Assembly: GCF_002563925.1 (NCBI RefSeq)
Contig: NZ_PDJD01000001.1
Span: 2,734,973 to 2,798,972 of the forward strand
Length of the DNA stretch: 64,000 nt
Direction of reading: 5' to 3'
Source of the DNA: Serinibacter salmoneus
Lineage (GTDB): Bacteria; Actinomycetota; Actinomycetes; Actinomycetales; Beutenbergiaceae
This document shows, one piece after another, positions 18,184-26,154 of the stretch; position 1 is the first letter of the stretch; each line of letters opens with the position of its first letter. Below the pieces are notes generated by a model that was not told the DNA's origin, did not search any database, and saw nothing but the letters and a program-made list of their open reading frames with translations. A program made the position numbers and the translations under genes.

Positions 18184-18858
18184 GTGGAAACCGAGATTGA
18201 TCTCTCCGAGCTCCCGCTGCAGCGAGTGCCTACCCAGGCGCGCTCCCGCGAGAAAGTGCGGCGCGCCTTGGAAGCGGCCGAGCACATCGCCGAGACCGAA
18301 GGGCCCGAGGCCCTGAGTCTCACCCACGTCGCCGAACGGGCCGGCCTCAGCGTCGGTGCCCTGTACCAGTACTTGCCGGACCGTGAGGCGATCACTGCCG
18401 CGGTGCAGGCACGCTGCTACCTGCGACTGGAACGGTACGTCGACGAGGCCCTGGCGCAGGGACCCCCCTCCCCCCACCGGGACGGTGATCCACTGGACTC
18501 GATGCTCGCCATCGTGGCCAACTCCTACGCCGTCACCGGCCTGGCTCGCGCGCTTCACGCCGTCGCCCCCAGTCCCGAACAGGCGGCGGCACGGCGTGAG
18601 CACAAGCGCCGGATGGCGGAGCGGACGGAGTCCGCATTGCGCGCCTTCGACCTCCTACCCGACGGTGTCGACGCCGCGCGCGTCGCGCGCATCGTCTACG
18701 TCACGGTCGATGCGCACATGCACGATGCTGCCGATCTGGCGCAGGAGAGCGACGACCCGGACACCGAGTACGCCGGCCGTATCCGCGAGGTGGAGAAGAT
18801 GCTCGCGCCCTACCTGCGCGTCTCGGCACGGGCTGCTGATGTCACCGGCGCATCCTAG
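18184..18858 (+). CDS. TetR-family regulator
   Basis: This 224-residue TetR-type protein has RSREKVRRALEAAEHIAETE and LSLTHVAERAGLSVGALYQY (helix-turn-helix, about residues 18-62), and an unrecognised C-terminal effector domain. The start is GTG 18184 with no convincing SD. The 197 bases between the two TetR genes (17987-18183) hold no gene that I can see. It ends 9 bases before the flippase gene, but that gene has its own -10 box overlapping this 3' end, so co-regulation is uncertain. Confidence 0.85.
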   Translation: METEIDLSELPLQRVPTQARSREKVRRALEAAEHIAETEGPEALSLTHVAERAGLSVGALYQYLPDREAITAAVQARCYLRLERYVDEALAQGPPSPHRDGDPLDSMLAIVANSYAVTGLARALHAVAPSPEQAAARREHKRRMAERTESALRAFDLLPDGVDAARVARIVYVTVDAHMHDAADLAQESDDPDTEYAGRIREVEKMLAPYLRVSARAADVTGAS

Positions 18859-18861
18859 ATT
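18856..18861 (+). promoter_or_regulatory. -10 box (TAGATT) of a leaderless transcript
   Basis: TAGATT ends 6 bases before ATG 18868 and overlaps the stop codon of the upstream TetR gene. Confidence 0.5.
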
Positions 18862-18867
18862 GGCTTC

Positions 18868-21444
18868 ATGAGCCAATCGGATCCGACGGCACCGCCCGCC
18901 GACTCCACGGCGGCAGAGGGCCCCGCCGCGCTGTACCGCATCGTCACGCGGCGGGCGTCGTGGTCGGACATCCGAGTGACCATCGGGTTCCTCCTGCTCG
19001 CCGCGCTCGGCCTCGCCCTGGCCTCGGTGGCGAGCGGCATCACCGCGCAGGCCGATCAGCAGGTGCGGGCGCTGCTCACCGGCGTGCCCTCGACCGTGCT
19101 GCACATCGCCCTGGTCGTGTTGCAGTCCGCGGCGATCGTGCTCGCCCTCGGCACCCTGGTGGCGCTCATCGCGCGCCGCCGCGCGAAACACCTGGTGCGG
19201 GTGCTCGCGGCGATGCTCCTGGCGGCGATCGCCTTCTGGGGGGTGAGCCAACTCGACTTCGAACAGTCGGACGGCGCCGCCCTGGCTCCCGTGGCAGTCG
19301 GATTCGGCCCGGTGGTCTCCTCCTACCTCATTGCCACGGCCGCAGCCGTCGTCGCGGCCCTTCGCACGGTGATCGAACGGACCTGGCTCGTGCTGCTGTG
19401 GGTCCTGGTGGCGCTCCTCGCCCTGGTGCGGACCCTCGCCTCACCCAGCGCCCCCCTGGACGTGCTCCTGGCCATCGGGGTCGGCGGCTTGGCGGGCACG
19501 CTCATCCTGCTCGCGTTCGGTGCGCCCGTCCGGGAACTCACGTCGGCCGGGATCGTGGCGGCCCTGGGATCGGGCGGGGTCCAGGTGCGCGACGCCGAAC
19601 CCTCCACGCGACCCGGCTGGCAGTTCCGCGCCGTGCTCGGCGTACCGGGGCCGGACGCGGCGGCGCACTCCGGCACCGGCACTGGCACTGGCACTGACCC
19701 GGAGGTGGTGGCGACCGGCACCGCACTCGCCATCCGCGTGGTCGACCGGCGCACCTGGGAGGTCGACACGGTGGGGCGCGCCTGGCGTCGCCTCCGACTG
19801 CGGGACAACGCCGACGACATCGCACACCCCTCGCCCCTGCGTGAGGTCACGGCCGAGGCGATGGCGATGATGCTCGCACGCGAACACGGCGTGAACGCCC
19901 CGCGCGTGCGCACCGTCACCAGCGCAGTGCAGGGCGCCGGCGTGCTCGCCGCAGACATGGTGCCGGGGCCGACGCTGCTGGAGGCGCTGCAACCCGCGGT
20001 CGCAGCCGAGAACAGCGGCGACCCGACCGGCGATCAGGCTGGCGATCAGGCTGGCGACGGGGCAGGGGCGGGTGCGAGCGCTCAGAGCACAGCAGAAGCC
20101 GACGCCCTCCTGCGCTCCGCATGGCGCCAGATCGCGGGGCTGCACCGTGCGCGCATCGCCCACCACGCCCTGTCCAGCGATCACCTGCGCGCGCTGGACG
20201 GGCAGGCATGGGTCCTGGACTTCTCCCGAGCGGAACCCGGCTCGGAAGAGATCGCGCTGGACGGGGATGTCGCCGAGTTCCTCGCCGCGAGTTACGCCCT
20301 GGTCGGGGCCGATCGCGCGGTGGCCGCCGCGCTGGAGGTCCTCGGACGCGATCGCGTGGCCGCGGCAAGCCGACGACTCCTGTTGCCGGCGCTGACCCCC
20401 GCCACCCGAGGTGCGTTGAAAAAGGTCGAAGGCGGACTGCAGCCGCTCGTGGACGCCGCGACCACCGCGGTGGGAATCGAGAAGCCCGAGTTCGCCAAGA
20501 TCGAACGCTTCAAGCCCCGCACCCTGTTCATGGCGGCGGCGTTCGCGATCGTGATCTACGTTCTCGCCCCCCAGCTGGAGGAGTTCTCCCGGATGGGCGC
20601 CGCGCTGGAGTCAGCCGACTGGGCATGGCTGCCCTTCCTCGTGCTCGCCTCCGTCGCGACCTACGTCGGCTGCGGCCTCGGCCTGACCGGGAGTTCGCCC
20701 GGCCGGAGCTCAGCGGTCAAGGGCAGCCTGGTGGCGCTGGCGGGTTCGTTCGTGGCGCTGTTCTCCCCGCCGGGAGTCTCCACCCTGGGCCTGAATGTGC
20801 GTTTCCTGCAGAAGGAGGGCTACCCCACGCCGGTGGCCATCTCCGCGAGCGCCGCGAAGGAAACCGCCACCGGCGTCATGCACGTGTTCCTGGTGATCGT
20901 CTTCGGGCTGTGGGCCGGCACCTCCGGGGTCCTGGACTCCGTGCTGGGGGACCTGCCGCCCACCCACATCATCATCCTGGTGGTCATCGGGGTGCTGATG
21001 CTGATCGGCATCGCGCTCGCGGTTCCGGTGGTGCGGCGTTTCACGGCCGCTCGGGTGCTGCCGGCGGTCAAGGACGCCGCGGGCGCCATGAAGGCGGTGA
21101 TGGCCTCACCGCGCAAGCTCGCCCTGCTGCTCGGCGGGGTGGGTCTGGTGCCGATCGGGTACGGCGCTGCCCTGTTCTTCGCGGTGCGGGCGCTGGACCC
21201 CACCGCGGACTTCGTGGCGATCATGCTGGTCTCGCTCACCGCGGGCGCGGTGGCCAGCGCCGCCCCTACTCCCGGCGGTATCGGCGCGGTGGAGGCTGTG
21301 CTCACGGCCGCACTCACGGCGATCGGGATCGCGTCCTCCACCGCGCTCGCCGGCGTGCTGATCTATCGCGCCTTCACGTTCTGGCTGCCCATCCCGCCCG
21401 GCGGCATCGCCTTCCGGATGCTGACCTCGCGCGACGTGCTCTGA
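18868..21444 (+). CDS. Large membrane protein: degenerate kinase-like domain fused to an LPG-synthase-type flippase domain
   Basis: This 858-residue protein has three parts. Residues 1-230 contain about six membrane helices. Residues 235-530 are a soluble kinase-like region whose catalytic-loop equivalent reads HHALSSDHL, with Ala where the catalytic Asp is expected and His in place of Asn, while the metal-site VLDFSRAE is kept. Residues 550-858 form the lysylphosphatidylglycerol-synthase-type (flippase-like) membrane domain, with GSFVALFSPPGVSTLGLN and APTPGGIGAVEAV. Similar actinobacterial proteins are thought to act on envelope lipids. Repeats encode GTGTGTGT (about 19674-19695) and GDQAGDQAGDGAGAG (about 20026-20075). 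The start is leaderless. Confidence 0.75.
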   Translation: MSQSDPTAPPADSTAAEGPAALYRIVTRRASWSDIRVTIGFLLLAALGLALASVASGITAQADQQVRALLTGVPSTVLHIALVVLQSAAIVLALGTLVALIARRRAKHLVRVLAAMLLAAIAFWGVSQLDFEQSDGAALAPVAVGFGPVVSSYLIATAAAVVAALRTVIERTWLVLLWVLVALLALVRTLASPSAPLDVLLAIGVGGLAGTLILLAFGAPVRELTSAGIVAALGSGGVQVRDAEPSTRPGWQFRAVLGVPGPDAAAHSGTGTGTGTDPEVVATGTALAIRVVDRRTWEVDTVGRAWRRLRLRDNADDIAHPSPLREVTAEAMAMMLAREHGVNAPRVRTVTSAVQGAGVLAADMVPGPTLLEALQPAVAAENSGDPTGDQAGDQAGDGAGAGASAQSTAEADALLRSAWRQIAGLHRARIAHHALSSDHLRALDGQAWVLDFSRAEPGSEEIALDGDVAEFLAASYALVGADRAVAAALEVLGRDRVAAASRRLLLPALTPATRGALKKVEGGLQPLVDAATTAVGIEKPEFAKIERFKPRTLFMAAAFAIVIYVLAPQLEEFSRMGAALESADWAWLPFLVLASVATYVGCGLGLTGSSPGRSSAVKGSLVALAGSFVALFSPPGVSTLGLNVRFLQKEGYPTPVAISASAAKETATGVMHVFLVIVFGLWAGTSGVLDSVLGDLPPTHIIILVVIGVLMLIGIALAVPVVRRFTAARVLPAVKDAAGAMKAVMASPRKLALLLGGVGLVPIGYGAALFFAVRALDPTADFVAIMLVSLTAGAVASAAPTPGGIGAVEAVLTAALTAIGIASSTALAGVLIYRAFTFWLPIPPGGIAFRMLTSRDVL

Positions 21445-21475
21445 GGAGCCCCGGCGCCTGAGGAGCCCCTGGCGC
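21441..21475 (+). repeat. Tandem duplication across the flippase stop codon
   Basis: Two adjacent copies of ctgaggagcccc(t)ggcgc occupy 21441-21457 and 21458-21475. The first copy contains the TGA stop codon. Confidence 0.8.
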
Positions 21476-21477
21476 GA

Positions 21478-21483
21478 TAGCCT
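21478..21483 (+). promoter_or_regulatory. -10 box (TAGCCT) of a leaderless transcript
   Basis: TAGCCT ends 6 bases before GTG 21490 of the deformylase gene. Confidence 0.55.
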
Positions 21484-21489
21484 CGGGGC

Positions 21490-22053
21490 GTGGCTGTTCT
21501 CCCCATCGTCATCACCCCGGACCCCGTGTTGCACACCCCCGCCGAACCGGTCGGGGAGATCACGGACGAGATCCGGCAGTTGGTCGCCGACATGTACGAG
21601 ACCATGGACGCCGCGCCCGGCGTCGGCCTCGCTGCCCCGCAGGTGGGTGTCGGCAAGCGCCTGTTCGTGTACTCCTACACCGAGGACTCCCCCTGGCGGG
21701 GCGTGGTGATCAACCCCGAGCTGTGGATCACCCCGAGCGTGCCGGGCGAGCCCGACGAGGACGAGGAGTCCGAGGGCTGCCTGAGCTTCCCCGGGGAGAG
21801 GTTCCCGCTGCGCCGCTCGCCCCGCGCCGTCGTCACCGGGATCGACCTCGAGGGCGAGCCCGTGCGCCTGGAGGAGTCCGGGTGGAAGGCCCGGATCCTG
21901 CAGCACGAGTACGACCACCTGGACGGCGTGATCTACACCGACCGCCTGACGCGCAAGGAACGGCAGATCTGCCAGCGCATCAAGAAGAAGCGTGGGTGGA
22001 CCGAGGAGGGCCTGCGGTGGCTGCCCGGCACCGACGAGGTCGGCGAGGGTTAG
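21490..22053 (+). CDS. def: Peptide deformylase
   Basis: This 187-residue metalloenzyme removes the N-formyl group from nascent proteins. All three motifs are intact: VGLAAPQVG (motif 1, about residue 45), EGCLSFPG (motif 2, metal Cys, about residue 94) and QHEYDHLDG (motif 3, HEXXH, about residue 138). The start is GTG 21490, directly preceded by a -10 box, so the mRNA is probably leaderless. The protein lacks the long C-terminal tail of some actinobacterial deformylases. No methionyl-tRNA formyltransferase gene is adjacent. Confidence 0.95.
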   Translation: MAVLPIVITPDPVLHTPAEPVGEITDEIRQLVADMYETMDAAPGVGLAAPQVGVGKRLFVYSYTEDSPWRGVVINPELWITPSVPGEPDEDEESEGCLSFPGERFPLRRSPRAVVTGIDLEGEPVRLEESGWKARILQHEYDHLDGVIYTDRLTRKERQICQRIKKKRGWTEEGLRWLPGTDEVGEG

Positions 22054-22085
22054 CCGCGACTCACCAGCCCGCACCACCCCGGTCG

Positions 22086-22098
22086 GCGAGACCGTGCC
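22086..22098 (+). repeat. Copy of the dispersed GCGARACCGTGCC motif
   Basis: GCGAGACCGTGCC is related to the exact 16-base sequence shared by 43209-43224 and 60149-60164. Confidence 0.4.
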
Positions 22099-22123
22099 GA
22101 ACCCGCCGAGACCGTGGTTTCCG

Positions 22124-22170
22124 GGCACGGACTGGGCGTGTGAAGTCTCAGGACAGGCACGGACTGGGCG
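22124..22170. repeat. Pair of 15-base direct repeats with 32-base period
   Basis: GGCACGGACTGGGCG occurs at 22124-22138 and 22156-22170 in the 149-base region between def and the CopZ-like gene, which otherwise shows no gene. Confidence 0.8.
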
Positions 22171-22202
22171 CGCGAGGTACGGCCTCAGCGGCGTCGGTCC
22201 CC

Positions 22203-22508
22203 TCAGCCCTCGTGGTGCTTGGTTCCCTCGTAGACCTCCGCCCGCACGTCGGCGAGCTGGGTGAACTCCGCCGCGGCGTCGTGTGCCGCGATCTTCTCCA
22301 CGGCGTATCCCGCCTCGTCCACGGCCTCTCGCAGTGCGGGCTCCTCGAGCGGCTTCGCGGACATCACAGTCACGTGGGACGTGCCGCCGTTGTGCAGTTC
22401 GACCGTCACTCGCTTGACGCCCTCGACGCCCTCGAGTTCCTTGGTCACCGCGGACACGCAGTGCCCGCAGGTCATGCCCGTCACGTCGATCGTGGTGATG
22501 GTGGTCAT
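22203..22508 (-). CDS. CopZ-like heavy-metal-associated (HMA) domain protein
   Basis: This 101-residue protein has an HMA domain (residues 4-72) with the copper-binding GMTCGHC motif (Cys14 and Cys17), and would act as a cytoplasmic copper chaperone. It is unusually long: the last 30 residues after the HMA fold are hydrophilic, rich in Ala, Glu and His, and end in KHHEG, which could add a metal site. It lies 9 bases downstream of csoR in the same operon. The usual partner, a CopA copper ATPase, is not in the window. Confidence 0.85.
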   Translation of the reverse strand: MTTITTIDVTGMTCGHCVSAVTKELEGVEGVKRVTVELHNGGTSHVTVMSAKPLEEPALREAVDEAGYAVEKIAAHDAAAEFTQLADVRAEVYEGTKHHEG

Positions 22509-22517
22509 GGCTCCTCC

Positions 22518-22814
22518 TCAGCTCCGCACGAGTCGGGCGATGGCATCCGCCGCCTCGCGCACTTTCTCCTCGCCCGCCTCCGGTGAGGTACGGGCAGCGT
22601 CGACCACACAGTGACTCAAGTGGTCCTCCATCAGCCCGAGGCTGACGGCCTGCAGCGCCTTGGTGACCGCAGCCACCTGGGTGAGGACGTCGATGCAGTA
22701 GGTGTCCTCGTCGATCATGCGTGCGATGCCGCGCACCTGACCCTCGATGCGCCGCATGCGCTTGGTGTAGTCGTCCTTGCTTCCCCCGTACCCGGGCCGG
22801 GCTTGATCGGTCAT
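22518..22814 (-). CDS. csoR: CsoR-family copper-sensing repressor
   Basis: This 98-residue all-helical CsoR/RcnR protein keeps the copper ligands Cys40, His65 and Cys69 with the same 25- and 4-residue spacing as in characterised CsoR proteins. RMRRIEGQVRGIARMIDED is the family signature. Copper(I) binding releases the protein from its operator. A perfect palindrome TACCCCC-A-GGGGGTA lies at 22825-22839, just upstream of the ATG at 22814, so the csoR-copZ operon is almost certainly autoregulated. Confidence 0.93.
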   Translation of the reverse strand: MTDQARPGYGGSKDDYTKRMRRIEGQVRGIARMIDEDTYCIDVLTQVAAVTKALQAVSLGLMEDHLSHCVVDAARTSPEAGEEKVREAADAIARLVRS

Positions 22815-22824
22815 GACGCCAGGT

Positions 22825-22839
22825 TACCCCCAGGGGGTA
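22825..22839. promoter_or_regulatory. CsoR operator
   Basis: This is a perfect 15-bp palindrome (TACCCCCAGGGGGTA) 10 bases upstream of the csoR start. G/C-tract pseudo-palindromes of this type are the known CsoR binding sites. Confidence 0.8.
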
Positions 22840-22855
22840 TTTCCGGGTCTGGCGG

Positions 22856-23095
22856 TCAGTCCGCCGGGAGGGCGTCGCGCTTCTCGCGGCCAGCCGCGAG
22901 ATAGGCGATCGGGCCGATCCAGTTCACCAGGAGGGCGAGCCCCCACGGCAGTTTCGGGCCCTTGACCTGGTCCGCGGGACGCGTGATGAGGTCGCGCCAC
23001 GCGTATCCGTGCAGGGCGAGCTGCGCCGCCGCGACGATGACGATCTGCACCTTGCGCTTGCGCGGCAGGTCGCGGAAGTTCTTGCGGTGACCCAT
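22856..23095 (-). CDS. Small PLDc_N-like membrane protein
   Basis: This 79-residue protein has a basic N-terminus (MGHRKNFRDLPRKRK) and two membrane helices. The second carries the segment WGLALLVNWIGPIAYLAAG, the signature of the PLDc_N (phospholipase D nuclease N-terminal) transmembrane domain found alone in many small actinobacterial proteins. The function is unknown. ATG 23095 has a gaggag SD. It is probably transcribed separately from csoR, because the csoR operator lies in the 41-base gap. Confidence 0.75.
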   Translation of the reverse strand: MGHRKNFRDLPRKRKVQIVIVAAAQLALHGYAWRDLITRPADQVKGPKLPWGLALLVNWIGPIAYLAAGREKRDALPAD

Positions 23096-23190
23096 CGATG
23101 ACTCCTCGTGTCGTGTGCTCCCATTGTTCCCCTCGACCACGGCGAGCGCGACCCCCACCCCCGCCGAACCACCCCCCTCGCCGAACGATG

Positions 23191-23205
23191 GGTTGCGCAT
23201 GGGTG
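23191..23205 (+). repeat. Dispersed GGTTGCGCANGGGTG motif, copy 1
   Basis: This 15-base motif matches 27428-27442 at 14 of 15 positions and is followed in both places by agcgc. Confidence 0.6.
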
Positions 23206-23214
23206 GGAGCGCTC

Positions 23215-23270
23215 GCACCCCGCACAACCGCACGCTCGGCACACCGGCACCCCGCACAACCGCACGCTCG
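23215..23270. repeat. Pair of perfect 24-base direct repeats, 32-base period
   Basis: The sequence starting gcaccccgcacaaccg and ending cacgctcg occurs at 23215-23238 and 23247-23270. It lies in the 244-base region 23096-23339, which holds no gene. Confidence 0.85.
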
Positions 23271-23298
23271 ACGCACGGGGCGCACCGCCGAGGGGAGT

Positions 23299-23318
23299 AA
23301 CCTACGGAAGCGTAGGTT
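23299..23318. promoter_or_regulatory. Perfect inverted repeat, putative operator of the acyl-CoA synthetase gene
   Basis: AACCTACG-gaag-CGTAGGTT is a perfect 8-bp inverted repeat. It overlaps a -10-like TAACCT (23298-23303), so a bound protein would block transcription of the gene starting at 23340. Confidence 0.6.
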
Positions 23319-23339
23319 TGCACCGAGGTGAGGACAGGC

Positions 23340-25079
23340 ATGGCACAGAACCTCCCGGAGACCGCCCTGGTCTCGGGCATCCGCTCGCAGGCAGGTGAGA
23401 CGTTCCGCGCGGCGCGGGACCTCCTCCTGGCACACCGCGAGGACTACGCGGAAGCCACCAAGCGCTTCACGTGGCCGGACCTGGAGCACTTCAACTACGC
23501 CCTGGACCACCTCGACGCCGTGGCCACCGCGCCCGAGACCGCCGATCGCACCGCGCTGTGGCTGGTGGACCCCGACGGCGTGGACCACCGCTGGAGCTAC
23601 GGCGACCTGCGTGAGCAGTCCAACGCCCTGGCGAACCGCCTGCGCGCTGCCGGCATCCGGCGCGGATCGCGCGTGCTGCTGGCCCTGGGCAACCAGCACG
23701 AGTTGTGGCTCAGCCTCATCGCGCTGATGAAGCTCGGTGCCGTCGCGGTGCCGACCACCACCCTGGCCGACGCCACGGAGCTCGGCCAGCGCATCGCCGT
23801 CGCCCACTGTGAGGCGGTGATCGCTCGTCCCGAAGAGGCCGCCCGCTACCAGGAGTGGACCCACCTGGTGCGGTTGACCCCGGGCGGGGCGCCCGGCTGG
23901 CTCGACCTCACCGAACCCGGCCACGCGCCCACGTTCACCGCCGATGCCCCCACCCGCGCGAGCGACCCGCTCTTCCTGTACTACACCTCCGGCACGACGG
24001 CGCGGGCCAAGCTGGTGGAGCACACGCACGCCTCGTACACGATCGGGCACCTGACGACCATGGCCTGGACCGGAGTGCGCCCGGGCGATGTGCACCTCAA
24101 CATCTCCTCCCCCGGCTGGGGCAAGCACGCCTGGTCGAGTTTCTTCGCGCCCTTCCACGCCGAGGCGACCGTGTTCATGGTCGCCTACCAGCGATTCGAC
24201 CCACGCGCCCTCATGCACCAGATGCAGCGCTGCGGGGTCAGCAGCTTCTGCGCGCCACCCACGGTGTGGCGGATGCTCATCCAGGCCGACCTCACCGAGC
24301 TCACCACGCCGCCCACCTCCGTGGTCGGCGCGGGCGAGCCCCTGAACCCCGAGGTCATCGCTCGCGTCCAGGACGCCTGGGGCGTGACGATCCGCGACGG
24401 GTACGGCCAGACCGAGACCACCCTGCAGGTCGGCAACTTCCCCGGGCAGCCGGTGAAGCCCGGATCGATGGGCTTGCCCGCACCGGGGTACGCGATCGCC
24501 CTGGTGGACGGCGAGACCGGCAAGCCGGTGACCGAACCCGGCGCACCGGGGGAGATCTGCCTCGACCTCGCCCACCGGCCGCTCGGCCTCACGCCCGGGT
24601 ACGCCGACGACGCCGAGCGCACCCAGGAGGTGATGCGCGAGGGCTACTACCGCACCGGCGACATCGCCTACGCCGATGAGGACGGGTACCTGTTCTACGT
24701 GGGCCGCGCCGACGACGTGTTCAAGGCCAGCGACTACCGCATCAGCCCGTTCGACCTGGAGAGCGCCATGCTCGAGCACCCGCTGGTGCGCGAGTGCGCG
24801 GTGATCCCCTCCCCGGATCCGATGCGCCTGGCGGTCCCGAAGGCGTTCGTCACGCTGGTCGACGGCGCAGCCGCCACCGAGGCGATGGCCCGGGAGCTCT
24901 TCGCACACTCCCGCGCCGTGCTCTCCCCGTACAAGCGGGTGCGGCGCATCGAGTTCGCGCCGGCGCTGCCCAAGACCATCTCGGAGAAGATCCGCCGCGT
25001 GGAGTTGCGCCGTGCGGACGCGCAGAGGTACGCAGAGCTGGCCGAGGGCGAGGTGCCGACGGGCGAGTTCCGGGGCTGA
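23340..25079 (+). CDS. AMP-dependent acyl-CoA synthetase (medium-chain type)
   Basis: This 579-residue adenylate-forming enzyme has the P-loop YYTSGTTARAKLVEH (about residue 214), GYGQTET (about residue 358), and YRTGDIAYADEDGYLFYVGR, then the C-terminal catalytic Lys in KTISEKIRR. It activates a carboxylic acid to acyl-CoA through an acyl-AMP. Its length and motif form resemble medium-chain acyl-CoA synthetases. ATG 23340 has a gaggtgagg SD. A perfect palindrome at 23299-23318 points to repression by a TetR- or FadR-like protein, none of which is adjacent. Confidence 0.88.
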   Translation: MAQNLPETALVSGIRSQAGETFRAARDLLLAHREDYAEATKRFTWPDLEHFNYALDHLDAVATAPETADRTALWLVDPDGVDHRWSYGDLREQSNALANRLRAAGIRRGSRVLLALGNQHELWLSLIALMKLGAVAVPTTTLADATELGQRIAVAHCEAVIARPEEAARYQEWTHLVRLTPGGAPGWLDLTEPGHAPTFTADAPTRASDPLFLYYTSGTTARAKLVEHTHASYTIGHLTTMAWTGVRPGDVHLNISSPGWGKHAWSSFFAPFHAEATVFMVAYQRFDPRALMHQMQRCGVSSFCAPPTVWRMLIQADLTELTTPPTSVVGAGEPLNPEVIARVQDAWGVTIRDGYGQTETTLQVGNFPGQPVKPGSMGLPAPGYAIALVDGETGKPVTEPGAPGEICLDLAHRPLGLTPGYADDAERTQEVMREGYYRTGDIAYADEDGYLFYVGRADDVFKASDYRISPFDLESAMLEHPLVRECAVIPSPDPMRLAVPKAFVTLVDGAAATEAMARELFAHSRAVLSPYKRVRRIEFAPALPKTISEKIRRVELRRADAQRYAELAEGEVPTGEFRG

Positions 25080-25121
25080 CCCGGTCCGGCGCCGGGCACC
25101 GAGCCGTGGCGCGGACGGGGC

Positions 25122-25127
25122 TAGGGT
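25122..25127 (+). promoter_or_regulatory. -10 box (TAGGGT) of a leaderless transcript
   Basis: TAGGGT ends 7 bases before GTG 25135. Confidence 0.5.
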
Positions 25128-25134
25128 CGATCCC

Positions 25135-26040
25135 GTGAGCCCCAACAGCACCGCACCGGACGCCCTCCCGCTGGGTCCCGGCGGCGTCCCCGCCGACGGC
25201 CAGGAGTTGCTGCGCCGCCTGTGGGAGGCGGGCACGGGCCCGGGTGCGCCGTGGGCGGATCTGGACCCGGAGGCCCTGCGGGCAGCACGGCGGCTGTTCG
25301 ACCAGACGAGCGTGGTGGTCGACGGTGCAGACCTGGCCCGGGTGCTCATCGACGCCTCCGGACTCGAGGTCCCGGAGACACTGCTGACCCAGGCGCCCGT
25401 GAGGCCTCAGCACGCTCCTGCGCGGCCCGCCACGGCCCGGCAGGTTGCAAGCGGCACGATTATCAGGCTGCAGGCCACGGCGCACCCCGTGAGGATCGCA
25501 GGTGCGGCCTTCCACCTCGACGCGGAGCTCGGCCACCAACCCGTGCGCTGGCTCGAGACGGACGGATCGCAGACGCACCTGGAGATCGTGGAGCCGGGCG
25601 CCGACCACCCCGTCACCGGCCACCTGCACCTGCACGTCGCTCGCGAGGAGGCGCTCGACGCGGCGCGCCGCCTCCTCGCCCAGGCCCTCGCGGCCGAGGG
25701 GCTGCACCTGGTCTCGTTGGAGGCCGAACTCACGGGTGAGGACGGGCGGAGCATCCACCTGGATGCCACGGCGAGGGTCCGCAAGGGCATCCTGTCCGCC
25801 TCCGCGCGGGTACGCGGCACCGTGACGTTGAGTGACGACCTGGTGCTGCATTTCGACGGTGTCGAGGTGACCAGCCGCAACGTCGTGGTCGCGGCCGTTC
25901 TCGCCGTCGTGCGAAGCCGAATTCAGGCGGCGACCCAGGCGCCCATCGCTGTGGGGGAATTGATCCCGGCGGGAGTGCGGCTGACCGACGTTGCCGTGCG
26001 CATTGACCACGACGTGGAGATCAGCGCTCGATTCTCCTGA
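25135..26040 (+). CDS. Hypothetical protein
   Basis: This 301-residue protein is not recognised. It has no signal peptide or membrane helix. The region from about residue 115 has an alternating beta-strand pattern (FHLDAELGHQPVRWLE, HLHLHVAREEALDAARRLL, VTLSDDLVLHFDGVEV), and it ends in VRLTDVAVRIDHDVEISARF. The pattern is vaguely like the lipid-binding DUF2993/LmeA beta-sheet family, but I do not claim membership. The GTG start is chosen because a -10 box lies 7 bases upstream. A perfect hairpin follows the stop. Confidence 0.65.
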   Translation: MSPNSTAPDALPLGPGGVPADGQELLRRLWEAGTGPGAPWADLDPEALRAARRLFDQTSVVVDGADLARVLIDASGLEVPETLLTQAPVRPQHAPARPATARQVASGTIIRLQATAHPVRIAGAAFHLDAELGHQPVRWLETDGSQTHLEIVEPGADHPVTGHLHLHVAREEALDAARRLLAQALAAEGLHLVSLEAELTGEDGRSIHLDATARVRKGILSASARVRGTVTLSDDLVLHFDGVEVTSRNVVVAAVLAVVRSRIQAATQAPIAVGELIPAGVRLTDVAVRIDHDVEISARFS

Positions 26041-26047
26041 TCATCTC

Positions 26048-26071
26048 CCGAGTCGGTGAATTCCGACTCGG
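26048..26071 (+). terminator. Terminator hairpin
   Basis: A perfect 9-bp stem (26048-26056 with 26063-26071) and a TGAATT loop lie 7 bases after the stop of the hypothetical gene. Confidence 0.6.
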
Positions 26072-26154
26072 CGCGATCCCGCGCATGGACGAATGCACTC
26101 GTTCACGCCAGGTAGGGTGCACACACCCCCTAGCACGCGACTCCTGGATGGACC

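Noticed and set aside
23215-23270. Possible CRISPR array
   Set aside because: Only two repeat copies with an 8-base spacer and no cas genes; period 32 is too short for a repeat-spacer unit.
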